DNA from: Clytia hemisphaerica
Lineage: Eukaryota; Cnidaria; Hydrozoa; Leptothecata; Clytiidae
NCBI GenBank assembly: GCA_902728285.1
Contig: CACVBU010000732.1
Span: forward strand, 2,043,926 to 2,107,925
DNA length: 64,000 nt
Reading direction: 5' to 3'
The notes below the pieces were generated by a model. It was not told the origin of the DNA, made no database searches, and was given only the letters and a program-made list of their open reading frames with translations. Below, one piece after another: positions 35,642-45,550 of this stretch. The position numbers and the translations under genes are program-made. Numbering within the stretch: the first letter of the stretch is position 1; each line of letters opens with the position of its first letter.

Positions 35642-36017
35642 CTTTTTTTACGACTTCTACCAATAGATTTTACTTCTCCACGAACTGATATAAATTTTGA
35701 AGTATCGATTCCATTTTCTTCCAAATAACGTTTTAGAAGTTGCCCTCCATTTCCCAACGGTTTACCACTTCGCTCCTTCAATCCAAACACTTCTGCACTT
35801 TCCTTCCAGTTCACCTCTGACCCATACTCTTTCTCCTTAAAGTGTGCCAAACACTCTCTCCATTCCCAATCGTAATTGTGAATATTCCCGTGATTTTTTG
35901 GTTTTATTGTTCCAGCCTTGATCTTAACATTTTGTTTTTCGGTTCTTGCAATCGTCTCATCTCTCGTTTCAAATGATTCCTTTTTACGTAAATACTGCGT
36001 TTGTTCTTTGATGTGTT
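35642..36017 (-). CDS. Family copy 2, exon A
   Basis: An open frame of about 125 codons on the minus strand ends at a possible donor AAAAG/GTTTGA at 35642. Blocks are IYVKKESFETRDETIARTEK, IHNYDWEWRECLAHFKEKEY, GSEVNWKESAEVFGLKERSG, KPLGNGGQLLKRYLEENGID and GRSRKKR. The W-x-W-R-E-C-L and G-KP-GNGG-LLKRY blocks are the ones I remember from this family. The upstream limit is a TAA at about 36018; a weak acceptor (AACGCAG) lies inside, so the true 5' border is unsure. Confidence 0.65.
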
Positions 36018-36285
36018 ACTTGAATACGTCCTTAAATTCAAAAATGAAGCTTAGAATGCTCTCCCCATTGTCGGTGACAAAACTGCCAATTTCCATTTAT
36101 GAACACCCTTTTGTTTACGTTTTACAAAGGAAGCCGCAGGGTTTCTGATTATCGATAAGCATCCTAATTCAAAACCTGTTCTGCCCTTGAAAATTTCAGA
36201 GCAGTTAAGCTTTCCGACGTAAAGACCACTTCTCTCTTATTATTGCCGACCCCTTCTGATCCCGTAAAAAAAACAGAAAAAACGT

Positions 36286-36660
36286 CACAGAGGACTTTTC
36301 AGCTCAAGATATTATTTTTTTATTTTACTACAATCAAAAAATAATAAAACAACAGGGCCTGCGGAACAATCGTGAAAGTGGAGAGGTTGAAGACTCAAAA
36401 GAAGTTAAATCTCGCTAGGAGTTTGAGAAAAAAATTATAATTTGCTCTAAAGTGTATTTCCCTAAGGGTGTTCCCTTTGGGAAATATTTAACTGAGTAGT
36501 CTCTACAACGGCTGTGATACAGGGGTGTGATTAAATCTCTCATAAACATACAGGTCCTAACGGAACTAATTGAAAACATAAGGACTTTATTCAAGAAGCC
36601 ATAAAAACGTATGTATTAGTGACCTCTTACACCTGACACCTCTTCTAACCTCGATTTTAG
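36286..36660. repeat. Right arm of inverted duplication, non-coding start
   Basis: Begins at AACGTCACAGAGGACTTTTC and mirrors 34930-34552. It includes the degenerate end of exon B2 and the intron before exon C. Confidence 0.7.
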
Positions 36661-36975
36661 GACGACTGATAACACTTGAACAACTACGAGAACGTCTTTT
36701 ACGAAAAACAAAGAAGTACATGAGAATTTTTACCGAGGAAGATTACACGACCATAGACACTAATCTTGAATACAATCGCATTGACGAAAGAATTGACACG
36801 GATAGCTCACCACAAGAACAAGCGAAAAGATTGAAAAACTTTCAACGAACACGACACATCACATACTGGCATGATGGTTCCACAATCTCCAATCATGGTC
36901 ATCTCCTCGTTACAGTTTGTTTAGTATGTTATCCTGCAATCTTTTACACGGGCGATGAATACTACCGATTGACAG
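36661..36975 (+). pseudogene. Family copy 3, exon C
   Basis: A 315-base exon identical in length and almost identical in sequence to copy 2 exon C, with acceptor TCGATTTTAG and donor CAG/GTACAT. Differences are a few codons (TEED for TDED, CLVCYPAIFYTGDEYY for SLVYDPAIFYTDDEYY). The exon itself is open but belongs to a copy broken elsewhere. Confidence 0.7.
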
Positions 36976-37187
36976 GTACATGCTTATTGTAGGAAAATCG
37001 GAACTTGAAAAACGACTTTAGCCTTTGTCAATATTGTTAAAATGAAATTATTGAAAAGTTTTTGAAATGTTTTCGTGTTGTGTTTTTACTTTTTTGGACG
37101 AAATTTGTTTAATTGAATCTTAAATAAATATGGCATCTTAAATAAATAGTATTATTTTAAAGACTGAGAAACCTCACTCATGTCCAG

Positions 37188-37436
37188 GTAAAAAGGAAAG
37201 AATTCAAACCATCATCGAGGAACCCGAAATTCATTTGTTAGCTAGATGCCCCTCTACCGACGAACAACTTTTCTACAGTGACGCACGTCTAGAAGAGGTC
37301 TGCACGTTATCACTTAAATTTACTTACAATTGCAGATGGATCACGTTAAAATGGTCATGTCTCAATGATGGCTATTACTTTAAGAATCGATCCCTAAATA
37401 TGACAAAATTTCTAGCTCCAGTTCAAATTACTTTCA
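37188..37436 (+). pseudogene. Family copy 3, exon D
   Basis: Follows acceptor CATGTCCAG. The frame GKKERIQTIIEEPEIHLLAR, then CPSTDEQLFYSDARLEEV, is the same as in copy 2. Part of a broken copy. Confidence 0.65.
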
Positions 37437-37502
37437 TAATAATAATAATATATTAGTTCGAATTACCGAGATCAACTGTAATTTTTATTTTCATTACACC
37501 AG

Positions 37503-37747
37503 GTGATGGTCCAGCTGCTCAAACAGAGCTTGGTCAGTAAAAAGGAGGAAATTACTTCTGCTGGCTCTGCTCTATTCGTGCTAGTGACTCACCGAGCTTC
37601 CCAAAGTCAACAAAAGCAACGTATCAATCCTTCAAAGAACGTATCGAACACGTTTTCAGTACCGAAGGTGTAAGGTGTCGAGCAAGAGCTGGCAAATGCA
37701 ATTACTTTGACAGACTTTTGAAGGCTGACATTATTGCAGAGCTGCAC
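37503..37747 (+). pseudogene. Family copy 3, exon E 5' part, stop codon
   Basis: Corresponds to the start of exon E (GDGPAAQTELGQ). The second glutamine codon of GQQKGG is TAA at 37538-37540, an in-frame stop. The exon is then cut at 37747 by the 5.1 kb transposon and resumes at 42854. Confidence 0.75.
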
Positions 37748-38375
37748 CATCCGTGTATGAAAACGTCCATTCGTTTTTTGGTCAATTTTCAATATTTTGA
37801 AAATTGAAAATTGATTTTTTGCAACAATTTTTCACTTTTGCTCATTATGCATTAAAAAAAACTCACTGTTGAAAAAGTCTATGTACTAAAAGTTTGTGCT
37901 AAAAAGAAATATGGAAAAGATGTAATATGTATATTATAATTCGAACTATACGAGTGCTATGCCTAGCACCGGGTGCGGAACTACAAAATGGTCTGACTTG
38001 CCACTACACTAAACTACACTATATTTGAATTGGGGGGAGGAGTCGTGTTCTATAATACCTAAAATTGACTGATTTGCATTAATAAGTTCCATAAATCATC
38101 AAATTTTTCTGTGATTCCATCAAGAAAATATTTTGGCTAAATCAGGAATAAAGTTTTTTGCGAATTCACGACCTTGAAATCAATAAAGAAAGTTCAACAA
38201 ACTAACGAGAAAATCAACTAGTACTCAAATTATGAGTACAATGTTTAAGCTGGTTTAAGTGGATTTTCTAGTACTTCAAAACAAGTGACTGAACCAAGGA
38301 ATACTGAACTGAAAAACTGCTTTTGCTCCTTGTGGCCATGAAACTGAATACGTGCTATTTTTTAATTCTGCTCAG

Positions 38376-38944
38376 GAGTCGCATTCTGGAAAGTTGGATC
38401 CCGTAAGGTTTTTGCTGTCCCTAGAGAAGACATCAGTAATCGCAGACGTAGATCCTTAGAAGAAATCGAAACTACAAGCCCAACCCCAAATAAACGCCGG
38501 CGAAGTTTGCACGAGGAATCAACATTGGATAATGTAGTCGGTGAGTTAACAGATATAAAAGGTGCTTTAGAAACATTTAAAAAGTTGGCATTCAAACACC
38601 ACTTTTCTGCTGCGTTTTTGCACTCCCTCGAAGAAGCTTTCAGCTGTTGCATTTGCCACCGATATCCTGCCTTAAAACCTATGGGCTGCCAACAATGTGG
38701 TACATTGGTGAGTTGCCAGGCCTGCTCAGATCGACACTTTGGCTCAAGTAACGTGTCAGCGAAAACGTGCCCGAAATGCAGATGCGAGAGAGGATTAGCT
38801 CATTCATTTAGATTACGTGGATTTGACAATCTTATCGATCAGATAAAGATTATGGAAAATGAAGAATCTGATATCGACGACAATGAAGATGATGGGCTTG
38901 GTGGAGCCTTTGACGATACATTACCAGTCATTCCAGACTCATAA
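38376..38944 (+). CDS. RING-like zinc-finger protein carried by the transposon
   Basis: After acceptor TTTTAATTCTGCTCAG an open frame of 189 codons runs to TAA at 38942-38944. The order is: a short VAFWKVGSRKVFAVPRED block; an Arg-rich stretch (NRRRRSL, NKRRRSL) that looks like a nuclear-localisation signal; a helical linker; then a cysteine array (CCICHRYPALKPMGCQQCG, SCQACSDRHFG, CPKCRCERG) spaced like a RING or U-box-type finger. The tail is acidic (NEESDIDDNEDDG). The 5' coding exon was not found with confidence. AATAAA at 39057 is a plausible polyadenylation signal. The role in transposition is unknown; ubiquitin-ligase activity is possible from the fold only. The frame is intact while its partner integrase is dead. 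Confidence 0.65.
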
Positions 38945-39208
38945 ACTTTTGTCATGAACTTTTGTCACTTCAAACTTGTTTGTATAACATTACAAAAATG
39001 TAGATTTTAGATTTCCTATCTCATTTTAAAATAAGTGATATCTTTCTGTTTGTTGAAATAAATTTATTTCCTTCATTGACTCCCCATTGACTCCTGAATC
39101 TTAATGAGCGCTCTGAAATAACTAATTACTAGCCGTATGCTACTTTGAAAAGTTTTGAAAGTGATAGGGAGCCGCTATTGTAAACAGAAAGTTTTAAGAG
39201 CATCTGAA

Positions 39209-39520
39209 CCCGGGGGGGGGGGGGTACTTAGGCAAAAATGGATGATGGGTATGTGCGGTCGGTGAGGGTCGGTTTTTTCACCTTTTAAAGTTTCTCTAAG
39301 GGTCGGAAAATTCAGGATTTTTAGGAAATTTTTTGATTTCCAGAGAAAAAATTGTAATAAAGTCTCTCGGGTATGACTTTTTTCAAAAATCGAAAAAAAT
39401 TCAAAAAGTCTCTCTAAGGGTCATCTTTTCAGCAAAAATCAGTCTCTCTAAGGGTCAGTTTTCGGAGGTCCCGTCCGCACACCCCTCATTCACCAACCCT
39501 AGTACCCCCCCCACCCCGGG
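39209..39520. mobile_element. 312-bp MITE with 8-bp target duplication
   Basis: Ends are CCCGGGGGGGGGGGGGG-TACT and its near complement TAGTACCCCCCCCCACCCCGGG. CATCTGAA is duplicated exactly at 39201-39208 and 39521-39528. An 8-bp duplication is typical of hAT-type elements. Internally, GGTCTCTCTAAGGGTC-like phrases repeat. It is nested in the 5.1 kb transposon, so it is younger. Confidence 0.75.
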
Positions 39521-39528
39521 CATCTGAA

Positions 39529-40793
39529 TAAGAATTCTTCAAAAGCAAAAATTATATTTGGGTGTAGAAGGTTGATTTTAACCCATCCAGCTCCAATATT
39601 GATGTGTAGAAAATAGTATCTTGGCGTCTCAAAGGTAGGAAATTTGCATAAGGTGCAAAAAGACGATGGTTCAACGCCGTGAAGAAGAAGCTTTGTAAGC
39701 TTTGTTAGATTTTCGAAAACCTTTTACATAACGTTGTAAACACACACGTTTTAGCGTATTAATATATAGATTTGATAATTTCGATTCCGATGTAAAAGGT
39801 CCTAAAGGCTTTTGAAAATTCAATTCCCTGTAAGACTGTAATTGATGCACGACTCTACAATTTTTTTCTTTTGTCCTATTGTTTTATTTCAATCTTCTTA
39901 CAAAAAAATATAATGTATTGAATTTTGATTATATTTTCGTGTGTAAATTTGATAATTATAGTCAGGTCACAAATTTTAAGCAATATAGAAATCTTTTTTT
40001 TCACTGGGCTTTGGAGGAGCCGAAATGTTTCGGGGTTTTTTGTCATTAAATAGGCTCGTGATAACTCCTTAATTACTCCTTTGTGTCTAAAGCCTTGTTT
40101 CCATCGTCCAAGTGGTTGCGAACAACCAGTAGTGAACGTTTGTATTCCATCGATAGATAGATCGTCTTTAGAAGGGGCATTTATTCGCGAGGGAAGGGGT
40201 TATCAAATTGTTTGAATCTAACGTCAGGATTTTAGGGCTATTCTTTAGCTGATAGAGCCAATTTTGTAACTTTAGGAAAATTTTCTTAGCTTTGATCTAG
40301 ACGAAAATTGTATTATACGTGCTCTTGAAGCAATACATGATTAGTAGTAAAAAAATCGTACACCCCCGTCGAGGATGTCGATTTCCTGTCCAGGGGGTTT
40401 TAAGAAAATATGGGTGGAAATCCGAGGGGATTCTCTGAATATTAGGCAATTTATTTGGAAATCCAGAGGGTGTAGCAAAAAAGATAAAAAATGTTGAATT
40501 TCCTTAGGGGAATGGCCTAAAATTTCCTTGGAAATCCAGAGGCGTAACCTCCAGAGAAATGATGTATTCTCAACATGGGGAGTACGGTTTTTTTGATCAA
40601 GAGCAAGACCTGACAGTCCTCCTTTGACCGCTTTATTTCTAATTTTTTATAAAAATAGTGTTTTTTCGTTTGTTCTAGACCCCAAATCTCACCCTGACAT
40701 TCTTATAAAAAAGCGTGTAAAGCAAAAATGAGAAAAAGTATAAAGTTTGAAACAAAGCGCCGTTGAGCTATTCTTAAATAATATAAACGTATA
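39529..40793. other. Non-coding interior of the transposon
   Basis: No accepted open frame. 40005-40045 (GGAGCCGAAATGTTTCGGGG) resembles the 3' tail phrase of retroelements but is too short to classify. 40380-40570 has repeated CCAGAGG and GGAAATCC phrases. Confidence 0.35.
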
Positions 40794-42384
40794 TTAACAA
40801 ACTAACAATGCATTTGAAAGTACAATGAAATGCTGGATACAAAATAAAAATGAGGTTGTATTATGTTGTTGTACATCCGAAAAAATAGAGTCAAAGCAAC
40901 ACTTTTTCGTCATTTCCGTTTCTCTCCGTATTCTCAGCTCAGCACAATGTGATAATGGATCGGTACCAAACTCGTTTTCACGAGTCAGAGTTCTGCTAGT
41001 TACGCATTCGTAATGTTCTGCAGCTTCTTCTTTTCCTAGCATGTTCGAAACCGAAGCAGCTCTGTTGTTGGAAGCCATTAAATCAATCGGTCGTCCTTTC
41101 TTAGGTATTGAATGATGATTCCATGCGTCAACAAATCTTTTCAATCCAACGTATGATACGCGACAGGTCACCCAAGAAACAGCATACTTTGTGTATTCTG
41201 ATGAGAAGTCTATGTCACCTTGTTGAATAAATCGGTTCAAAGCACTTTTAAGCGGGTAGTTAACTCGGCTATTCACTTCAACCCATTCGTTCGATGATAT
41301 TGTTCTCAGTTGACTTTGTTGATTTAAAAGGTTCTATTGATTGGTTTCGCCGCTGGTCCCGCATCATTTCTTGAATATGACAAATCAAGACAAATTCTTT
41401 ACCACCGTCAATTCTAACCTGGTCCCATAATCCATACTCCATTGCACTCTTTTTATAAATCTGATCGTAAATAACTAAGTTATTTTTGATGGGCATGTTA
41501 GTGAATGCAACAATCATTCCGGAGAAACCATCTCGAGCCATGACGTGGGTCACTCCAAACATCACAAGCTTTTCATTCTGATCGATATGAATTTGTGCCC
41601 GAAATAATCAGCAGAGTAACATTTTGGATTTAAGGATCGACCAGCTGTTTCTTGTCGTTGACGCTGTGAATGAGGGTCCAGCCTTTTCAATGATTTCCCA
41701 ACTTTCTCTTCGCATACATTGATTTGTTACTTCTAAGCGCACCAGTCATCATTTTTCGACCATAACTTTTTCCAACCTATAAAATGCAAAAGTTAAAAAA
41801 TATTCAACAATCGACCTTGATAGAAAAATATGTCAATTTCCCAGATTCACTTAAATAAATCGATTAGCTTATTTCCTACTATTTGTAATGTGTTTATATG
41901 ACCATTATTCCATTATATTTTCCTTACAAACACCCATTGGAAAATATCTATGACATGACAAAGAATGACAAAGAACATCAAAATAAAAATGTTGTCTAAA
42001 TGAATACTACAGGGTTCTATGTCCAGCCATGTCCAGGCACTGCTTCATTGCCAAAACCACAAGAATCTCAAATATGTTAATTGTTCAAAGTTCCAGTGAC
42101 ACGCTTTATCATCGCGAAGTCTGTTTAATGGAAACATGTTACAAACTACACAAATATCAGTGAAATTTCTCAATGCATACCTTTAGAAGCTCCTTCTTTA
42201 CAATATTATCTACTTGGTCTCTTCCAAACAATTTTTTCTTGTCAATTTGATTGTCATTGCAGAATCGTCTTACAGATCTTGCTGAAAATCCTCTTCTAGT
42301 AGTTGCTTCAGATGTCAGTATTCTTGAAATTTCTTCGTACGTTTTACCAGCAAGCACCAGCTTCTTAACACGATCAAGCTCCAT
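40794..42384 (-). pseudogene. DDE integrase-type transposase, frameshifted
   Basis: In order on the minus strand: a helix-turn-helix N-terminus (MELDRVKKLVLAGKTYEEIS ... RGFSARSVRRFCNDNQIDKK, 42384-42180); a linker after an intron (VGKSYGRKMMTGALRS, from about 41777); the phrase YSADYFGHK with a displaced HIDQ-type first Asp; then GVTHVMARDGFSGMIVAF, LWDQVRIDGGKEFVLI (second Asp) and ENNIIERM (catalytic Glu). Next come NSRVNYPLKSALNRFIQQGD and FVDAWNHHSIPKKGRPIDLM. This is a retroviral-integrase-like (rve) fold as in Ginger-type transposons. At least three single-base frame breaks are evident: near 41710, near 41590 and at about 41282, just after IERM. No active enzyme is encoded. Confidence 0.75.
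41781..42176 (-). other. Probable intron of the integrase gene
   Basis: Between the helix-turn-helix part and the VGKSYGRK part, the sequence is non-coding and ends ATAG before GTTGGAAAAAG. AT-rich; nothing else seen. Confidence 0.45.
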
Positions 42385-42770
42385 CCTTTGCGTTTTTATC
42401 TTAACGAATAAGCACTTTTCAAAACTTGCTTCAAACAACAAATATAACAATCGAACAATGAATAATTTAAAATGATTGTTCTCTTGCTCCCAGATCCCTA
42501 AAGACAAAAGGTTGTGTTTTGAAATTAGTTCCCAGGCCTCCTCACTAGTGCCATTCCCTTTTGATCCCTATTGGAATTTCAATAAATTTTAAAGGTCAAC
42601 ATTTTTTCTAAAATTAAAAATAAGACCGAAATTATATTTTCAATTTTTTTGAGACTATAAAATATTGAAAATTGGATGAATATTCAATTCTCAATTTTCT
42701 TGAGCGTGAAAAAAAAATTAAAATTGAATCAAAATTCAAAATTCAATTTTTAAACTTTTTGAAATATTGA
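42385..42770. other. Transposon 5' region with ATTGAAAATTG palindromes
   Basis: Non-coding. From about 42600 to the TIR the sequence repeats TTCAATTTT and ATTGAAAATTG in both orientations, making a secondary-structure-rich subterminal region that is longer on this side than on the left. Confidence 0.5.
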
Positions 42771-42853
42771 AAATTGCTGCAAAAAATCAATTTTCAATTT
42801 TCAAAATATTGAAAATTGACCAAAAATCGAATGGACGTTTTCATACACGGATG

Positions 42854-43363
42854 CTGCACGAGAGAGAGGTTAAGTTTTTGGAGAGTGAATTGAAGCCAGC
42901 ACTTGAGCTAAAACTTGATAAACACATACATGGAAATCACCGACTTCCAGCCTTCGTCGTCAACCAACACCGTCACTGTAAGGATGTCGAACGGTTTAAC
43001 CTCCAACATTATGAAGCCTTACCCGTAGAACCCCTACACACCATCATGAACCACACAAAAAACATGTACGAGGAAATCCTACACCATTTGAAAGGAAAAG
43101 TTAAAGATTGTTTTGAGGAAGCAAAAACAGCCTCTTTTAGGGGTAAGGAATTGAAAAACGGCAGTGATTACCGCGAAAGCCTCGTTACTTTACGTGGAAC
43201 TTTAAAATCTGACTTTCCTTTTTACGAACTCTTACAAACGCTTTGTGAAATTCAAGAAATCATTTACTCTGATGAATCAAAACGAACAGTTCTGTCTATC
43301 TTAAGACTTCATAACCTTACTTTTCGACATTACCTTTTAATGAAGCCTCTTTTTCATAACTTA
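42854..43363 (+). pseudogene. Family copy 3, exon E continuation
   Basis: Resumes with the duplicated CTGCAC and encodes HEREVKFLESELKPALELKL through RLHNLTFRHYLLMKPLFHNL, nearly identical to copy 2. At about 43364 it stops matching and tyrosine-recombinase sequence begins. Copy 3 therefore lacks the rest of exon E. Confidence 0.75.
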
Positions 43364-43972
43364 CACGGAAATATCCTCTCTTTCATCCATTCCCAACTCA
43401 AACTCCTGGGCACTGTGTCTAATCTCCTTTTTTGCTCTTTTCAGGAAAAGCCACCTTTTGCCGGTTTCCCAGAGGGTCTTCTCGTCGAGTACCTTTCTCA
43501 GTAGGTCTGATTTTTCGTTTGTTGGTTCCGGGGTGCATATCAGAGTGAGCTGGAGCAAAACCATCCAGTTTGGTCAACGTACTGTTACTATACCACTGGT
43601 CTCCATACCCTCTTCTCATCTCTGTCCGGTTTTGGCTGTGTCCCGTGCCTTTTCCCTCACCCCAGGGGACCTTCCTTGCGATCAAGCCTTTTGTTGGAGG
43701 GATTCCCACCTTGCCTCGAATCGGGTTTTTGTGTACCGGGATTTCATGTGCATCCTTCAGGCTCACCTCTCTCGTTCTGGGCTCTCACCCCGTCAATATG
43801 GGTCACACTTGTTCAGACGTGGTGGGGCCACCTTTGCTTTTGAGGCCCGGGTACCTCTTGACTCCATTGCAGTCATGGGTGATTGGAAGTCTGATGCACT
43901 ATTTACATATGCCCCTGTTCCAGCACTTGCACGCCCAGCATTCTATTTCTTCATATATTTAATCTTTACCTA
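43364..43972 (+). pseudogene. Tyrosine recombinase fragment (DIRS/Crypton type)
   Basis: The frame from about 43527 contains VSWSKTIQFGQRTVTIPLV, then SHLCPVLAVSRAF, then the catalytic H-x-x-R box in GSHLFRRGGATFAFEARVPL and MGDWKSDALFTYAPV. These are the core motifs of eukaryotic tyrosine recombinases of DIRS-like retrotransposons and Cryptons. The first catalytic Arg region upstream is missing or scrambled. There is no reverse transcriptase next to it, so the parent class is undecided. It is GC-richer than its surroundings, a sign of separate origin. An overlapping frame at 43570-43962 is a shadow. Confidence 0.75.
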
Positions 43973-43975
43973 ACT

Positions 43976-44266
43976 AACACCCACATTGGATTTGGACATT
44001 TAATTCAATATAATTAGGAAAACAGTTCTTTTTGGGGGTTTTAAATCAAGTATATACAACACTGTCAAAATACAAATTCAAGTTTAATGCATGCATGCCA
44101 CTTTACCAAACTTTGCACCCATTTTAGAGAAAAAACCTGAACTTATTAGGTTGGTTGAAGTAAAGAGTTAAACATCAAGAGACTTGGGTTAGTTAAAGTT
44201 TCAAAGAAATCAATAAAGCGTAAACCAGCAGAGATAAGGATAAAAATAAATTTCAATGAAATTACC
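43976..44266. other. No gene seen
   Basis: Flank between the recombinase fragment and the minus-strand start exon; no repeat or frame recognised. Confidence 0.4.
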
Positions 44267-44473
44267 TTGGAACTTAATCTTAATTATGTCATATGTATTC
44301 AAAGTACAATCTGGAACTGTTCGTCGTTTGTTCTTGACATTAAGACCTGTTGGCCAATATAGCATTCTTTCATCTTTAGATAGCCACCTTTTTGGTACTG
44401 CACACTCGCTCTCCACCTCTCCCTTTTTTCTCTCCATGAAAACCACAACGCAAATATCATTTTCATCACTCAT
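44267..44473 (-). CDS. First coding exon of an uncharacterised protein
   Basis: On the minus strand an ATG at 44473 opens 69 codons that end at donor CCAAG/GTAATT. The peptide has VVVFMERKKGEVE, VPKRWLSKDERMLYWPTG, then KRRTVPDCTLNTYDIIKIKF. A W-L ... YWP core after an acidic start recalls an N-terminal domain I have seen in many uncharacterised cnidarian and fish proteins. I recall it in entries annotated DUF4806, but this is from memory and uncertain. No further exon was found downstream on this strand within the window. Confidence 0.5.
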
Positions 44474-44999
44474 TTTTATTTCTATTTTTTATATGTCTGT
44501 TGAATTGAATAAAACAACATTAATGGATACAATTTGAATATACTTGCCCAGAACATTAGAAAATATGAATTACCACATTAGGTGGTCAGGTAATACTTTT
44601 GGTGAGAATAAATTTCATGATTTTTTGTCCTTTTTTAAATCAACGCAAAACTCCTGGCTTGCAAAATTTAGTCTTCCAAAAATTGACAAATGATTGCATT
44701 GTATTTCAAAGCTGTTCTATAAAATATCAAATTTTTAAGTTATGCAACAACCTTTCTGAAAATTGACTTGTTACTAATATCTGCAATAGTAAAGTTTTGT
44801 TGAACTGAGTCCTTGAGAACAAAAATGCCAAATGTTTTTGATTGACATGGAAATCATATTTATAGAAACTAGATTGCTGACGTGTGGAAAAGAATTTCGG
44901 CATGACTGATCCTTTTGTCTCGATAATAACATCGAAGCGTGAATTAATTTTCTTTTCGTTTCTTTCTTTCTTTTTTATTTCTTATCAGTTCACGCTTTC

Positions 45000-45066
45000 C
45001 CTCGCCGCCTACAAAGCGTGGCTAGCTCAAGCTCGGGGTTCCGAGTTCGACTGCAATGGATGTCCA
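45000..45066 (+). other. tRNA-like sequence, deleted version
   Basis: Same module as at 45468-45550, in the opposite arm and orientation. GCGTGGCTAGCTCAAG runs directly into CTCGGGGTTCCGAGTTCGAC, so the region between A and B boxes is deleted. Confidence 0.5.
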
Positions 45067-45467
45067 ACTTTTCAATTCTTCAATTTTCTTTTTTTTTATT
45101 ATTCAAGGCTGAGATATAGGCGTTTGCTCCTGCGTTTGCTAACTGACAGTCTCAGTTTCACTTTCACTTTCAGCCAGCGAGTGGGGGAGCGATTCTTCTT
45201 TCAGAATCATTGAACTTCTCGTTTTATACTTAAAAGGCAGAATAATAATTGATTTCCGGGTCAAAATGTTTGACACTTGAACCAATCATTTGCTTATCTT
45301 TCTTGAGTGGTCGTTATTTGAATTTCAGTATTCAATGCTTATATTGAACGCGTAATTACTAATACCAATTAACATTACATAAAGCGTCGATATCTCTTCA
45401 CTCTAATGAAAATAAGATACAAAATTAAAGTGATGAGAGAATCACAAAAACAAAATCAAGAATTGAA

Positions 45468-45550
45468 AAAATTGGACACCCATTGGAATCGAACTCGGAA
45501 CCCCGAGCATATGAGACAGACGATCTAACCGCTTGAGCTAACCACGCTTT
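45468..45550 (-). other. tRNA-like sequence (SINE head)
   Basis: On the minus strand AGCGTGGTTAGCTCAAGCGG carries an A-box-like TTAGCTCAAGCGG, and GGGGTTCCGAGTTCGATTCC is a good B-box. The putative acceptor ends do not pair well, so it is not a functional tRNA. It is more likely a tRNA-derived SINE promoter. Confidence 0.55.

Larger units (their letters stand above)
37748..42853. mobile_element. Complete 5106-bp DNA transposon, 6-bp target duplication
   Basis: Termini are inverted repeats of about 80 bp starting CATCCGTGTATGAAAACGTC. They are rich in internally palindromic TCAATTTTCAATATTTTG sequence. The target CTGCAC is duplicated at 37742-37747 and 42854-42859; removing the element restores the reading of family exon E as in copy 2. 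It carries an intact RING-like gene (+ strand) and a decayed DDE integrase gene (- strand) in convergent orientation. A retrovirus-type integrase with TIRs and a 4-6 bp duplication is the mark of Ginger-type or IS3EU-type cut-and-paste elements; I lean to this group but cannot fix the superfamily. Confidence 0.85.

Noticed and set aside
43419-43766. Minus-strand 115-codon frame
   Set aside because: Shadow of the tyrosine-recombinase frame on the other strand.
43570-43962. Plus-strand 130-codon frame
   Set aside because: Shadow of the recombinase frame, which has the catalytic motifs.
45468-45550. Functional tRNA gene
   Set aside because: A- and B-boxes are present but acceptor ends do not pair and the mirrored copy is deleted; SINE-like.
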